This document shows positions 8,155 through 17,043 of a stretch of 64,000 nucleotides of DNA, one piece after another. The stretch lies in assembly GCA_033856235.1 (NCBI GenBank), contig JAWVFI010000088.1:1-64000 (forward strand), in the 5' to 3' direction. Within the stretch, counting starts at the first letter, position 1. Each line of letters begins with the position of its first letter. Origin of the DNA: DASXRU01 sp033856235. GTDB lineage: Bacteria > Acidobacteriota > Blastocatellia > Pyrinomonadales > Pyrinomonadaceae. Position numbers and translations under genes: made by a program. The notes under the pieces were generated by a model. It searched no databases, was not told the DNA's origin, and saw only the letters and a program-made list of their open reading frames with translations.

Positions 8155-8463
8155 TTAGTACTCAGACGGAAGCAAGACCGTCGTCGCACTTCGGTCTGCC
8201 TCGGTGATGATCCAAAGCGGTTGGCCCTTGACTGTTTGGTAGTTGCTCAACAGTCGGAAACCCTGCTCAAGTGAAAGCTCGTTCTCAAGAACATCGTCCT
8301 CGGAAAGCTCTCCCCAATCGCAGGACATATGACGGCGCAAGAACTCAATCGCAGTCTGTCCGGCGATCTGGATCGCTTCTTCGGCTCCGGGCGTGATGAA
8401 GGTCTGGCCTAACGTAAAGCGCGTCACGCTGGTTTGCGTGGTTGTGTTATGGTTTCGTCGCAT
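8155..8463 (-). CDS. Hypothetical protein, ArdC-module associated
   Basis: 102 residues, ATG 8463 with AAAGGAG upstream. The composition is that of a normal soluble protein: a beta-rich start (TSVTRFTLGQTFITPGA), a helix (EEAIQIAGQTAIEFLRRHMSCDWGEL), then a compact acidic part ending LWIITEADRSATTVLLPSEY. I do not recognise a named domain, but proteins of this size and pattern (DWG then LWIITEADRS-like ends) sit near antirestriction and plasmid genes. It follows ardC by 83 bp on the same strand. Confidence 0.7.
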   Translation of the reverse strand: MRRNHNTTTQTSVTRFTLGQTFITPGAEEAIQIAGQTAIEFLRRHMSCDWGELSEDDVLENELSLEQGFRLLSNYQTVKGQPLWIITEADRSATTVLLPSEY

Positions 8464-8546
8464 CGATCATTTCTCCTTTAGCGGGTGAAAAGTTGGTGCC
8501 TGGGCTAGGCGAGCGTTGACGCGCTTTCCTAGCCCCTTCTCGTTCC

Positions 8547-9389
8547 TCAATGTTCAGTTTCGTTCTCGCTTGCCTGTAGTCGTCCGGCTCGCAGGATTTG
8601 ATCAGCCGCACGGAAAATCTTCTGTGCGCTCTTTTCGGGGATGGCGTCGCCGTGGTAACCAATGGCGGGGCGTAGCCAGTTCTGGATATAGCCTCGGCAG
8701 AAGTCCGCGCCTTCAAGGGTCAAGGCTTCGCAACAAAGCAAGGCGACAGCCTCCGCTTCTACTTCGCGCAGGTTCTTCGGCGTCCGTTCTGTATCGGCAA
8801 AATCGGCTTCGCTGGTGTGGCCTAGAATGACGTGTGCCGTCTCGTGGAATAGGGTCTTGTGCGGGAGTTGGGCCACGGGATTGATCGCGATCTGTCGCTT
8901 CTTCGCGTATCCCTGACAGTTGCCGTCTGTGTCAGTAAATGCGATCTGCTCGATGTCGAGGGCGGCTAGTGCTCGCTCGGCTTCCCACTCTGGCAAGCGC
9001 GGCGGCGTGAATTCGTCGCCGACGGTCTGGCTGATTGCGAACCATCGCGCCTTATGCATAAAGCTGGTGAATCTGCGGTCGCCGTTCTCGCCGTTGCTCT
9101 CCGGCGCTTCCTCGTCGCGAACCTTGCCACTGATCGGCATGCAAAGGATCAAGGCTCGCTCGCCGCGTTTGACGGTTCGGCCTAGTGCTTGCCAGCCGGG
9201 AAAGGTATTGATCGGGCCGGGTTCAAGTCCGCGCAATTGGCATTGCACGAGGGCAAGAATTTGATTTCCGATCGAGTAGTTGTGAAAAGCGGAGTAAGCT
9301 TCCATGATCAGACCTGGCTTGTTGACTGCTTCAACTAACAATGCTGACCACTTGGGAACGTCGGGCGCTGGTTTGGAATGATGTTGCAT
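8547..9389 (-). CDS. ardC: ArdC-like antirestriction protein (ssDNA-binding + zincin metallopeptidase)
   Basis: 280 residues. The N-terminal domain of about 130 residues matches the ArdC/TraC-primase ssDNA-binding fold (AYSAFHNYSIGNQILALVQ ... FPGWQALGRTVKRGERALIL). The C-terminal half is a zincin-type peptidase with HEXXH (LFHETAHVILGH) and a downstream Glu-rich helix (EVEAEAVALLCCEAL). ArdC proteins protect incoming mobile DNA from host restriction during conjugative entry. The start at ATG 9389 follows a textbook AAAGGAG site. An upstream extension to 9488 would add a Cys/Arg-rich stretch with no homology. Its presence suggests the island has moved, or still moves, by conjugation. Confidence 0.9.
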   Translation of the reverse strand: MQHHSKPAPDVPKWSALLVEAVNKPGLIMEAYSAFHNYSIGNQILALVQCQLRGLEPGPINTFPGWQALGRTVKRGERALILCMPISGKVRDEEAPESNGENGDRRFTSFMHKARWFAISQTVGDEFTPPRLPEWEAERALAALDIEQIAFTDTDGNCQGYAKKRQIAINPVAQLPHKTLFHETAHVILGHTSEADFADTERTPKNLREVEAEAVALLCCEALTLEGADFCRGYIQNWLRPAIGYHGDAIPEKSAQKIFRAADQILRAGRLQASENETEH

Positions 9390-9809
9390 GTTCGGTGCTC
9401 CTTTCGCTGTGCGTGTCTTTGGTTGGGGCTTAAAACAGTGTTTCCCCCTCGTAGGGACGTTGGGACACGAGTGGGTGCCCGAACGCACACCCGCAGGGGC
9501 GAAACGGAGTGGAGCACTTGGAGTGAAGCGGAGAGTTGTGCGGACGGGCTCTCGTGGAACAATCGGCCCGTAGAGGGGGAAACTAAATTGGATTTCTCGG
9601 CTGGAATGGAACGAAGTGGAATGCAGGCCGAGGCCTTATTGAATTAGGGTGCGCGTGAGCGCGCGCAACTACGACCTCGGAATCAGGAGGTTTTTGTCTT
9701 CGTTTCCTGAATCACTTGTATTTGCGTTAGGTTGGCGTGTAGAAGGATGGCTTGCGCTCTCCCGCCAACAATCGGAGATAATCGAAGCCACAAGAGTAGG
9801 TTTAGCGCT
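9390..9809. other. Intergenic region between divergent ardC and HEPN genes
   Basis: No credible gene. It contains the second copy of the 19-bp GC-rich direct repeat (9647-9665) and must carry the promoters of both divergent genes. Confidence 0.5.
9647..9665 (+). repeat. 19-bp direct repeat, copy 2
   Basis: Identical to 7324-7342. The two copies bracket the ArdC gene block. Confidence 0.6.
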
Positions 9810-11159
9810 ATGAAACACGATAAACACTTGAACACGTTACTGCAGTCCTACCTGCAGGGGTGTGGCAAGTCCCTCGATCAAAAAAAGCTTTTCTGGATGT
9901 ATCTTTGTGGGTGGGTGCCCGAGCCAGCGGCGCCACAAGTGTTCCAGGAACAGGGTCTCAAATTCACCGGCAACGAAAAGAACTTTCTCTACACAAGCTA
10001 CCGGGAACTAAGAAAGGACCAGCGAACTGAACACCTGGAACCTCGCCAACTCAACGACAAACTTAGCGGACTCATCCTGGAAGTACTCGAGCACAAGGAC
10101 GAGTACAAGAATCAGGCTAAACTGAAAGGCCGCATTAATGAATTTCTGGAAGAAGTCCTCAAGCCGGAAGAAGATTTTAAAGTATTGTTCCGAGTCGTAA
10201 ACCTGAGTGTCAAGGTTGAGGACATTCAATTCTGGGATTGCATCATCACCCAATATGACAGCGACCAGCTCGCCAAGTGGGGGTTTGATCCTAAAAAGAA
10301 TGTCCCTATAGGTCTCGACGCTTTCGAGAATCAAACGGTCATCATAGTAAGCGAAAAGGGTACAAACGTTGCTGAGATGGTCACGCGGGCGAGGCTTAAG
10401 GCCACGCGCCGGCTCAGGGTGTTGCAGAGCTATCTCAAAGTCGAGTTCATCCATGACCAACAGTTGTATTTTGAGCTCTCGACTGAGTACGCGGTCAGGA
10501 ATGAGAGCACTGGCAAAGTCGTTAGCTGGGGTTTCGATAAAAAGAACACAGCGATCGCATACGACTACCCGGATTTCTTAAAAGAACACGTTGGGGAAGC
10601 CAATCGGGACTTCGAACGGATCAATCAGTTGCCTCCTAAGGTGCGGGGTCCAATAGAAAGGACGCTGCACTGGATCGGTTCGTCGATTTCAGAGGTTGAT
10701 CCCGACATAAAAATATCTTTTCTCTGCACTGCGTTGGAGACATTGCTCACCACAAAAGCTGACCGCCTCAAAGGAGAGAAGATCGCTTACCGTGGATACT
10801 TGCTCGGTCAGGAAGTTAATTCAGAGAATTACCAGATGCCGCAAAAAGTGTTGGGAGTCTACGAGCGGAGATCGACGATTGTGCATGGATCAGATATCGG
10901 CGTGGCCACGGTGAGAGACTACTGGCTCATGCTGGATTTCGCGCAGACTACTCTGAAGAACTTTATTCAATTTGTGAGCAGTCATAATCTAACAAAACCG
11001 AGCGCCGTCTTCGCCAAGTTACTTGAGTCCCAGCATCTAGCTCCCTTGCGGAAGTGGTTGGAGGAGGAATATGTGACCGTCTATTCAACGCGGATCGCGG
11101 AATCGATTCGAGAGGAGGTGGGCGAAGAAAAGCCGACGACTTCATATGATGGCCCGTAA
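9810..11159 (+). CDS. HEPN-domain protein (ApeA-like), candidate abortive-infection RNase
   Basis: 449 residues from ATG 9810. The N-terminal two thirds are a charged helical and beta region of unknown type. The C-terminal part (about residues 280-400) looks like an ApeA-like HEPN domain: IERTLHWIGSSISEVDPDIKISFLCTALETLL and then VYERRSTIVHG, whose R-S-T-I-V-H is the catalytic Rx4H motif of HEPN RNases. HEPN proteins of this design cut cellular or phage RNA after infection is sensed. It is the only plus-strand gene in this part of the island and is followed by an unrelated minus-strand gene. Defence is inferred from the motif and the setting, and is not shown. Confidence 0.65.
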   Translation: MKHDKHLNTLLQSYLQGCGKSLDQKKLFWMYLCGWVPEPAAPQVFQEQGLKFTGNEKNFLYTSYRELRKDQRTEHLEPRQLNDKLSGLILEVLEHKDEYKNQAKLKGRINEFLEEVLKPEEDFKVLFRVVNLSVKVEDIQFWDCIITQYDSDQLAKWGFDPKKNVPIGLDAFENQTVIIVSEKGTNVAEMVTRARLKATRRLRVLQSYLKVEFIHDQQLYFELSTEYAVRNESTGKVVSWGFDKKNTAIAYDYPDFLKEHVGEANRDFERINQLPPKVRGPIERTLHWIGSSISEVDPDIKISFLCTALETLLTTKADRLKGEKIAYRGYLLGQEVNSENYQMPQKVLGVYERRSTIVHGSDIGVATVRDYWLMLDFAQTTLKNFIQFVSSHNLTKPSAVFAKLLESQHLAPLRKWLEEEYVTVYSTRIAESIREEVGEEKPTTSYDGP

Positions 11160-11218
11160 ACCGGACTGCAGCCGGTTAGGTGCTAAGTGAGCGATTCCTA
11201 GCCAAAAATAAGGAGATT

Positions 11219-12517
11219 CTATCGACGACGATTTCGGTGGCTCTTTGAGACGCGGGGGCCGACGTCTGCGATCAGCTTTTTGTAGGCTTCATACAGTGTA
11301 CGTCGGTCAGTCGCTGACGCATTAATGATTGGCCGATTATTCTTACTTACGCACACCAAACCAGGGTCGGTGGGGTTCTTGCACTTGATTTGCCTTCCCT
11401 CCTCGTCAAAACAACAGTCGTCCACCACCGGATTCATGTACTGGTAAAAATCCCAAGCAACAGCCGTGTCAGTGAATTCAGATTCGATCTCCAGCTGCTT
11501 TTTGAGACGCTCGATATCGGCAGCTCTGGTTGTCGGTTGATATATTTCGGTGTCCGTCCAAAATTCGACGCTGGTTCTCTTACAGGCACTTCGAAAGGCC
11601 CCATAGTATTCCCGCAGCTTGGGCCAATCCGAGTCCATGGAACGCGCGCCAACGCCATCCTGAAGCATCAGAATGTTGATGCCGGCGCCGTTCAATAGCT
11701 CACTGTAGAGCCCCTCCGTCGCTTTGGCATCAGCCAGTGTCGGATTAAAGTACGGCGCAATCGCCACCCTCCGTTTCTTATTGTCCCTGCGATCTAGGAT
11801 GGCCAGATGATCAGTTATTTTCTTCCAGAACCGTCGCACCAGTTCAATCTTCTTCTTCCGAAGTTCGGGACTGTTATCGGTAAAGTTGAAGTTCCATATT
11901 TCGAGCGGAACGTACCAGGCTTTGAAGGAGCCATGGCTGTGATAAAGCGCCCATATCCGGTCTGCAGCGGCGATGCTTTTGGTTGCCAAGCCTTTCTGTT
12001 CACCGAGCAAATAGTTCTCAAGTTCATCAATGGGTTTGTCGATCGACTCAAATTTCCAATCCTGGGCATCAACCAAACCGAGAAACACAGTCATATCAGG
12101 ATCTGCAGCTACTAAGATCTTTTCAGTGGTGTCGTCCTGGCGCGGCAGAGCCGGAGATGTATCGCTAACCTTGTACAGCCGCGTCGGCTCGTCTTCCCCA
12201 GTCTGCTTGTATTCCAGCTGTTGAATGACGACCATAGTCATGCCGATATCTCGCATCGATTTCACCATGAACGTCCAGTTGACCGGATACGGCATTCTGG
12301 AGGGAGCACCTGCGTCCTGCCATTCCCACTCCATCATGTCGTTCCAATATTGAATGAAGCCTCCACTTAGTTTGAGGTCACGTCTCGCCCTAGCCGTTGC
12401 GGTGATCCGGGACGCCGGTTTGGTTTGCGCCAGAATGATGGTGCTGTAGGAAGCAAGTAAGAGGAAAGACGCAAGAACAGCCAGGGCTGGTGGAATTTGG
12501 TTTTGGTATTTGGTCAT
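11219..12517 (-). CDS. Exported DUF4434-like TIM-barrel protein
   Basis: 432 residues. An N-terminal signal or anchor (ALAVLASFLLLASYSTIILA) precedes a domain that reads like DUF4434 and related glycoside-hydrolase-type barrels: LSGGFIQYWNDMMEWEW, WTFMVKSMRDIGMTMVVIQQLEY, WNFNFTD, RVAIAPYF and AGINILMLQDGVGA. The C-terminal 70 residues contain four Cys (DDCCFDEEGRQIKCKNP ... LVCV). It is most likely a secreted or lipid-side enzyme acting on a carbohydrate, but no substrate can be named. It is an odd passenger for a defence island. It lies 182 bp downstream of the kinase operon on the same strand. Confidence 0.7.
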   Translation of the reverse strand: MTKYQNQIPPALAVLASFLLLASYSTIILAQTKPASRITATARARRDLKLSGGFIQYWNDMMEWEWQDAGAPSRMPYPVNWTFMVKSMRDIGMTMVVIQQLEYKQTGEDEPTRLYKVSDTSPALPRQDDTTEKILVAADPDMTVFLGLVDAQDWKFESIDKPIDELENYLLGEQKGLATKSIAAADRIWALYHSHGSFKAWYVPLEIWNFNFTDNSPELRKKKIELVRRFWKKITDHLAILDRRDNKKRRVAIAPYFNPTLADAKATEGLYSELLNGAGINILMLQDGVGARSMDSDWPKLREYYGAFRSACKRTSVEFWTDTEIYQPTTRAADIERLKKQLEIESEFTDTAVAWDFYQYMNPVVDDCCFDEEGRQIKCKNPTDPGLVCVSKNNRPIINASATDRRTLYEAYKKLIADVGPRVSKSHRNRRR

Positions 12518-12699
12518 GGTGAGGCCCCTTACTTCCGTTTTGCAGATTTGCAGAACGATCTGCTTTTATGCCAAACGGCTCGACCGCGTCAACGTAAAAA
12601 CTGGCAGACTGCGATAGGGACTTTGTCGGATCTTGGAGTCTTTACCTTGCCAAACAGAATCGTGTTCGCGGTGACCAGATCGCCTGCCGCCAGTTTATC

Positions 12700-13527
12700 C
12701 TAAGTATTCTTAACCAACTCAAAGAGCGAGTACGAATCGAACGAGAACGGAAATTCCTTTTCTTTCAGCTTCCGCTTGAGATCTTCGCGGTTCGCTGGTG
12801 ATAACAACTCGTCGATAGATACGTTCGGATCAAGCTTTCGCACTCTCACAAAAACGATCATCCGCTGGTCGTCGTTGTCTGGCACTTCGCGGTAATGACC
12901 AAGATTCAGGAGATAGACTTGTACCGGTTGATCGGGTGGTCGCAGTTGATTCGCTTTGCTGACGGCAGGATTCACCCAAAGAGCCAGTTGGGTTGCGCGT
13001 GTGCCAGCACGCTGTTCTTCAAAGGGCTCGTCCTTCTGAACGTCTTGCGAGGCAGTACCGATACAGATCAATGCTTCACCCAGCGAGATCGTTTCCTTCA
13101 GTTGCGCGAGATAGTTGATCATCTCCTGCTCGGGAATTGTGCGCTGGTTGAATTGCGCTTCTACGGCACCGTATCTCCAGTGATAACCCTTCATAAACGT
13201 ATAGAGTGTGAAGCGCGCCCCGTCGACGTCGACACTGGGACCTTCGACGATTGGACCAACTCCTGGTCCTGAGATCGGTGGTGGTTGGGCCGCGCGGCTA
13301 ATGCTGGTATGGCACCAGAGAAACCAAAACAGGAAGAAGGCGCCCAGTAGGATCAACAGCGAGGCAAGCGCCTTAAATACGACTTCGGCTATAGTTGAAG
13401 TTGCAATTGCCGGTTCAAGATGCAGGAATCGGCGCACCTCCGGAATGAACATCGATGTAAGGTAAGTAAGCAGCGCTACAATCGCAGTTTCAAGCGCGAT
13501 CAGTTGAGCAAGTGTCAGACAATACAT
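12700..13527 (-). CDS. Membrane-anchored protein, third gene of the kinase operon
   Basis: 275 residues. There are two predicted transmembrane helices (LAQLIALETAIVALLTYLTSMF and VFKALASLLILLGAFFLFWFLW), then a Pro/Gly linker and a soluble domain of about 190 residues. Within it, ALICIGTASQDVQ ... GTRATQLALWV and VYLLNLGHYR hint at an alpha/beta fold with a loose resemblance to OmpA-like domains. I do not assign a family. It starts 27 bp after the preceding membrane protein ends, so it is likely co-transcribed with the Ser/Thr kinase. The soluble domain may be a phosphorylation partner or sensor; this is a guess from position. Confidence 0.65.
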   Translation of the reverse strand: MYCLTLAQLIALETAIVALLTYLTSMFIPEVRRFLHLEPAIATSTIAEVVFKALASLLILLGAFFLFWFLWCHTSISRAAQPPPISGPGVGPIVEGPSVDVDGARFTLYTFMKGYHWRYGAVEAQFNQRTIPEQEMINYLAQLKETISLGEALICIGTASQDVQKDEPFEEQRAGTRATQLALWVNPAVSKANQLRPPDQPVQVYLLNLGHYREVPDNDDQRMIVFVRVRKLDPNVSIDELLSPANREDLKRKLKEKEFPFSFDSYSLFELVKNT

Positions 13528-13554
13528 ACGAGCCTCCTCTCTCTCGTTGCGTTT

Positions 13555-14259
13555 CTAGTTTGAGGTGAGGTTGTTGTTTCCAGAGATCAGTCGGTAGCGA
13601 TTCTCACGACCAGAATCATTCGCGCGGTTCGCAACTTCAACGAACACGACAGATTGAGGCAGGTTGTTCCAGCGTGCTTTGCGAATGGACAGACGCAATG
13701 GGTCACTCAGGTTATAGGTCTCGCCTGGATTCAACCGGGGCGCGATAATGGTTCGCTGACTCCAGATAACCCGTCCTTTGGCGGCGGCACTTGTTGAGAT
13801 TCCTACCCGAATCGAAACCAGTCGAGTCCCGTGATTGCTGTAGCGACACAGGTCGAGGTTCGCTTCGTTGATGGTGACATCAATCGATTGCTCGTTGGCC
13901 GTGATGGATCCATTGAAATCGGCCACGAGGCAGTAGTTCCTGCGAGTGGCGGCAGTATCTGCCGGCGACGCCCGAAACTCGATTTGCGAGGTTTGAAAAG
14001 GTGTTCGTGGTGGCGATGGCTTTGGTGATGGAGTAGGTTGAGGCACCCTAGGTGAGGGGGTCGGAGTGACCGTCCAATAATCTCGATAAATTAACCATAC
14101 CACCGCCCCGACGTCTCCGATCACAATGACCAACATCGCGACGTGCAACGTTTTTCTCAGACGGGGATAAGGAATGGTTGCCGTGGTGGCAAAGGTACCC
14201 ACCATCAACAGTGGCAAGGCAATTAGGTTCAAAATTTCGCTTCTTCCCCAGTCTAGCAT
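13555..14259 (-). CDS. Membrane protein with Pro/Thr/Ser linker and extracytoplasmic beta domain
   Basis: 234 residues. Two hydrophobic helices (LNLIALPLLMVGTFATTATI and VAMLVIVIGDVGAVVWLIY) are followed by a tandem PTPSP-type linker and a beta-rich C-terminal domain of about 130 residues of unknown family. It starts 9 bp downstream of the kinase stop, so kinase and membrane protein are almost certainly one operon. No catalytic motif is visible. Confidence 0.65.
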   Translation of the reverse strand: MLDWGRSEILNLIALPLLMVGTFATTATIPYPRLRKTLHVAMLVIVIGDVGAVVWLIYRDYWTVTPTPSPRVPQPTPSPKPSPPRTPFQTSQIEFRASPADTAATRRNYCLVADFNGSITANEQSIDVTINEANLDLCRYSNHGTRLVSIRVGISTSAAAKGRVIWSQRTIIAPRLNPGETYNLSDPLRLSIRKARWNNLPQSVVFVEVANRANDSGRENRYRLISGNNNLTSN

Positions 14260-14268
14260 TGTGACCTC

Positions 14269-16071
14269 CTACCTCTGACTCCCGTCTACCCGTTTGAGAT
14301 TGTCAGCGTCGATCCACCCCTCGTCCTCGGAACCTTCGTCTTCCTTTTCGCGGCCGTGTTGGAGCACCAGAATTCGGCGCCAATTGCGATGGGCTTCGAG
14401 AACGCGGACCCGCGAACCTTTTTCCGCCAAGCCAACTTTCCGACTCCGAGCGCTATGCTTTTCTCGGATATTCACATCGGTGGTCGTTTCAGCCTCGTCG
14501 CCAATCTGCGGCACATACGATTCGGCCGGTGGAGCCGTATTCACGACGGGTGTTTGATTGTTGGTTGTTGGCCGGGATCGCATCGCCCAGCCGGCGACGG
14601 CAATCATTGAGAGAACTGCAAACGCCACCAGGAATATGACTGCGATGGCCACCCGAGCGCGCTCTTGAGTAGCGAGCTTAATAGCGAGTTTGTTGGAACG
14701 GGCCGGCGCTGCTTTTTTTGGTGGCGCGACGTATTCCTTTTTCGGTTTAGGCTGTTGCTGGGGCGGGGTGGGAGGCGAGAGGGCAACTGGACTTGACAGA
14801 TGCATCAAGCCATTGCCATTCCCGCCGTGCTTAACCGCGGCCTGAATGCGCTGACCTGGTTTTACCGGCGAAACGAATTTTTCCCCGGCACCTGGTTGCA
14901 GGTCCTCCCAGGCAACGATTGCTTTGACTCCGTTTTCCAAATCCACCCTGATGCCGGCTGCATCGAGGCTCAGAACTGTTCCTACAACCAAACGAGCAGC
15001 CACCCGAGTCTCTTCATCATCACTCGCTGAAACAGTGACAACGGTCGGTTTACAACCCGAATCGCGGAGCGCATTGACAAGTCCAGATGAGTTGCGACAA
15101 TCAAGACCAGACAACTGTTCAAACTCGGCGCAACGGTCGATAAATTCCGCGGCGCTCTGCAAACGATGATCCGGATTCTTCTTCATCGCATCAACAACCA
15201 GCTGCAGCAATTGCTCCGGTATTCCAGTAAGGGGTTGCGGTTCTTCGAACGCGTGCTTGTAAAGAAGGATGGGGAAAAGGCTGAAATCAAAAGCGCGGTG
15301 ACCGGCGAGCATCTCGTAAACAATCAGCCCCAGACTGTAAAGATCCGATCTGGTATCCAGCGGATCGGCCCGGCACATTTCCGGTGAAGCGTAAAGTGAC
15401 GAACCGATAAACAGGGTACCGGTAAGATTGATGTCGTCGGGCAGTGCCAGCGGATCGACGAGCTTGACGGCACCGAGATCGATAATCTTCACCACTAATT
15501 CGCCGTGACGATCGACAGTCAGCATCACGTTGGCCGGTTTCAGATCACGATGAATAACTCCCTGCGCGTGGAGTTCCGCCAGACCTGCGGCAATCTGGCG
15601 CGCAATCAACACGGCATCTTCAGCGCGCAGCAAGCGGTTACGTTTCAGGTACCACTCGAGCGTGCGGCCCTGAAGCAATTCCATGGCGATGAATAGTTCA
15701 TCTTCAGTGCGGGTGCGGTTTTGCCTGCGAATGGTGACAACATTCGTGCCGAAGTCGTAAATGCGCACTACGTTTGGATGGTCCAGTTGGCAGGCAACCA
15801 ACGCTTCTCGTCGCAGCCGCATCCGGCCGTTAGGATCCAGACCGTTGCGATCGAGTCGTTGCAGCTTGATGGCGCAGGGTCGGTTTAGCTGGAGGTGCGT
15901 GGCTTGATAGACTGCGCCGTTACCTCCGGCGCCCACGAGTTTGTCGAGCCGATATCGTCCGTTTATTATTCGGGTGCCGGACCGTTGGAAAGTGAGCGGC
16001 TCGTGGTCAGGTATCGAGCAGGAAGAATCCTGGTCCTCGTAGCAGTGTTGGCATGTCGGGCAGAGTTGCAT
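14269..16071 (-). CDS. Membrane Ser/Thr protein kinase with zinc-ribbon-like head and extracytoplasmic SH3b domain
   Basis: 600 residues from ATG 16071 (an in-frame GTG at 16077 is possible). A short Cys-containing head (CPTCQHCYEDQDSSC) precedes a complete Hanks-type kinase domain: glycine loop (LVGAGGNGAVYQAT), catalytic Lys in CAIKLQRLD, HRDLKPANVML, a variant DLG in place of DFG (IIDLGAVKL), APE-like SPE (YASPEMC) and SDLYSLGLIVYEMLAG. Beyond it are a linker domain, one transmembrane helix at about residues 500-520 (VAIAVIFLVAFAVLSMIAVAGW) and an SH3b-like C-terminus (TTTDVNIREKHSARSRKVGLAEKGSRVRVLE). SH3b domains often bind cell-wall material, suggesting envelope sensing. Two membrane genes follow at 9 and 27 bp. 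Confidence 0.9.
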   Translation of the reverse strand: MQLCPTCQHCYEDQDSSCSIPDHEPLTFQRSGTRIINGRYRLDKLVGAGGNGAVYQATHLQLNRPCAIKLQRLDRNGLDPNGRMRLRREALVACQLDHPNVVRIYDFGTNVVTIRRQNRTRTEDELFIAMELLQGRTLEWYLKRNRLLRAEDAVLIARQIAAGLAELHAQGVIHRDLKPANVMLTVDRHGELVVKIIDLGAVKLVDPLALPDDINLTGTLFIGSSLYASPEMCRADPLDTRSDLYSLGLIVYEMLAGHRAFDFSLFPILLYKHAFEEPQPLTGIPEQLLQLVVDAMKKNPDHRLQSAAEFIDRCAEFEQLSGLDCRNSSGLVNALRDSGCKPTVVTVSASDDEETRVAARLVVGTVLSLDAAGIRVDLENGVKAIVAWEDLQPGAGEKFVSPVKPGQRIQAAVKHGGNGNGLMHLSSPVALSPPTPPQQQPKPKKEYVAPPKKAAPARSNKLAIKLATQERARVAIAVIFLVAFAVLSMIAVAGWAMRSRPTTNNQTPVVNTAPPAESYVPQIGDEAETTTDVNIREKHSARSRKVGLAEKGSRVRVLEAHRNWRRILVLQHGREKEDEGSEDEGWIDADNLKRVDGSQR

Positions 16072-16509
16072 CGCCACTCACCAAAATCAGATGGCCAAAC
16101 AACGGGCCGCTGGGGAACAGCCACGCGGGGTTTTCTGCGAGATGACAATTGCCCCGCCTTATTGTTTCTGACGAGGCGTGCCAAGGAAATCCTTGGGGTT
16201 TTCTGCTTTTTTGGTCCAAATCGTAGGCTCTGGCTATCCAGTCTTTAACGATCGAGATGAAAAATGCCCTAGATCCGTCGGTAAACCTTTTATGAACCCT
16301 AACCCTTGGAACATTAATAAGAGGAATCTGGAGGGAGAATAAGAGAAGTGGCAAGATTTTGTCAAGGTCAAAGTAGAACAATTATAAGAGAAGACCGGCA
16401 GGAAATTGCACTCCCGTCCGCCGAATTTACGGTGGATACGGACAAGCCTAATCAAGTCTAGGGATTAAGGTGCGTGGAACATGCAGTAGATGAGAGAGCG
16501 AAGCTAAGA
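16072..16509. other. Intergenic region upstream of the kinase operon
   Basis: No credible gene on either strand. It holds the kinase operon promoter, presumably in the A/T-richer part around 16300-16400. Confidence 0.4.
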
Positions 16510-17043
16510 TCAACCCGCCACGGTGCCAGCAGCCGCCTGTTTGCTTTTGCGCGCGCGCTTCCGCTTAACACGGGAAATGTCTTTTTTCGGATCGAAGGTT
16601 GGCTCATCTTTGCCCAGATAAAGCGGCTTGCTCTTTCCACCCACAGTGTATTGCACGTACCAATACCGGTGACCATCCTGCAGCTGCAGCTTGTACAGAT
16701 ATTTCCCAACTTTTCGGCTGTCAACTGATTTTCTGGTTGCGGTGAGAACGTTACCCAAAGGGCTGAGCCTCGGGCAAACTTGCAGACTGCGACCGTCAGG
16801 CATTTGATAGCTCTCAAAGCCGATACAGCTATCCTTGCGATTGACGCATTCCAGCGTGATGGCTTCGGCCTCGATTTTAACTTTCACCACGTTGCCACGG
16901 TGAGTCACCTCACCGGCGCTAACATTATCCGCGAGCTTGCTCACAAAGCGACAGACCTGCTTCATCTCCGCTTCGTCAAGGATGGGACCATCGACGTCAC
17001 GGCCAATCGCCGGCCGTTCCTTACAGCCTTTCACATCCGGCAT
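16510..17043 (-). CDS. Hypothetical protein, coupled to the upstream winged-helix gene
   Basis: 177 residues, ATG 17043. It overlaps the stop of the preceding gene as TAATG, which implies translational coupling. The first half is acidic and contains VCRFVSKLADNVSAGEVTHRGNVVKVKIEAE. The second half carries YKLQLQDGHRYWYVQYTVGGKSKPLYLGKDEPTF, the look of the small beta domain found at the start of phage integrases and plasmid proteins (the YWYVQY and KxxYLGK pattern). It ends in a Lys/Arg-rich tail. It may bind DNA; the function is otherwise unknown. Confidence 0.6.
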   Translation of the reverse strand: MPDVKGCKERPAIGRDVDGPILDEAEMKQVCRFVSKLADNVSAGEVTHRGNVVKVKIEAEAITLECVNRKDSCIGFESYQMPDGRSLQVCPRLSPLGNVLTATRKSVDSRKVGKYLYKLQLQDGHRYWYVQYTVGGKSKPLYLGKDEPTFDPKKDISRVKRKRARKSKQAAAGTVAG

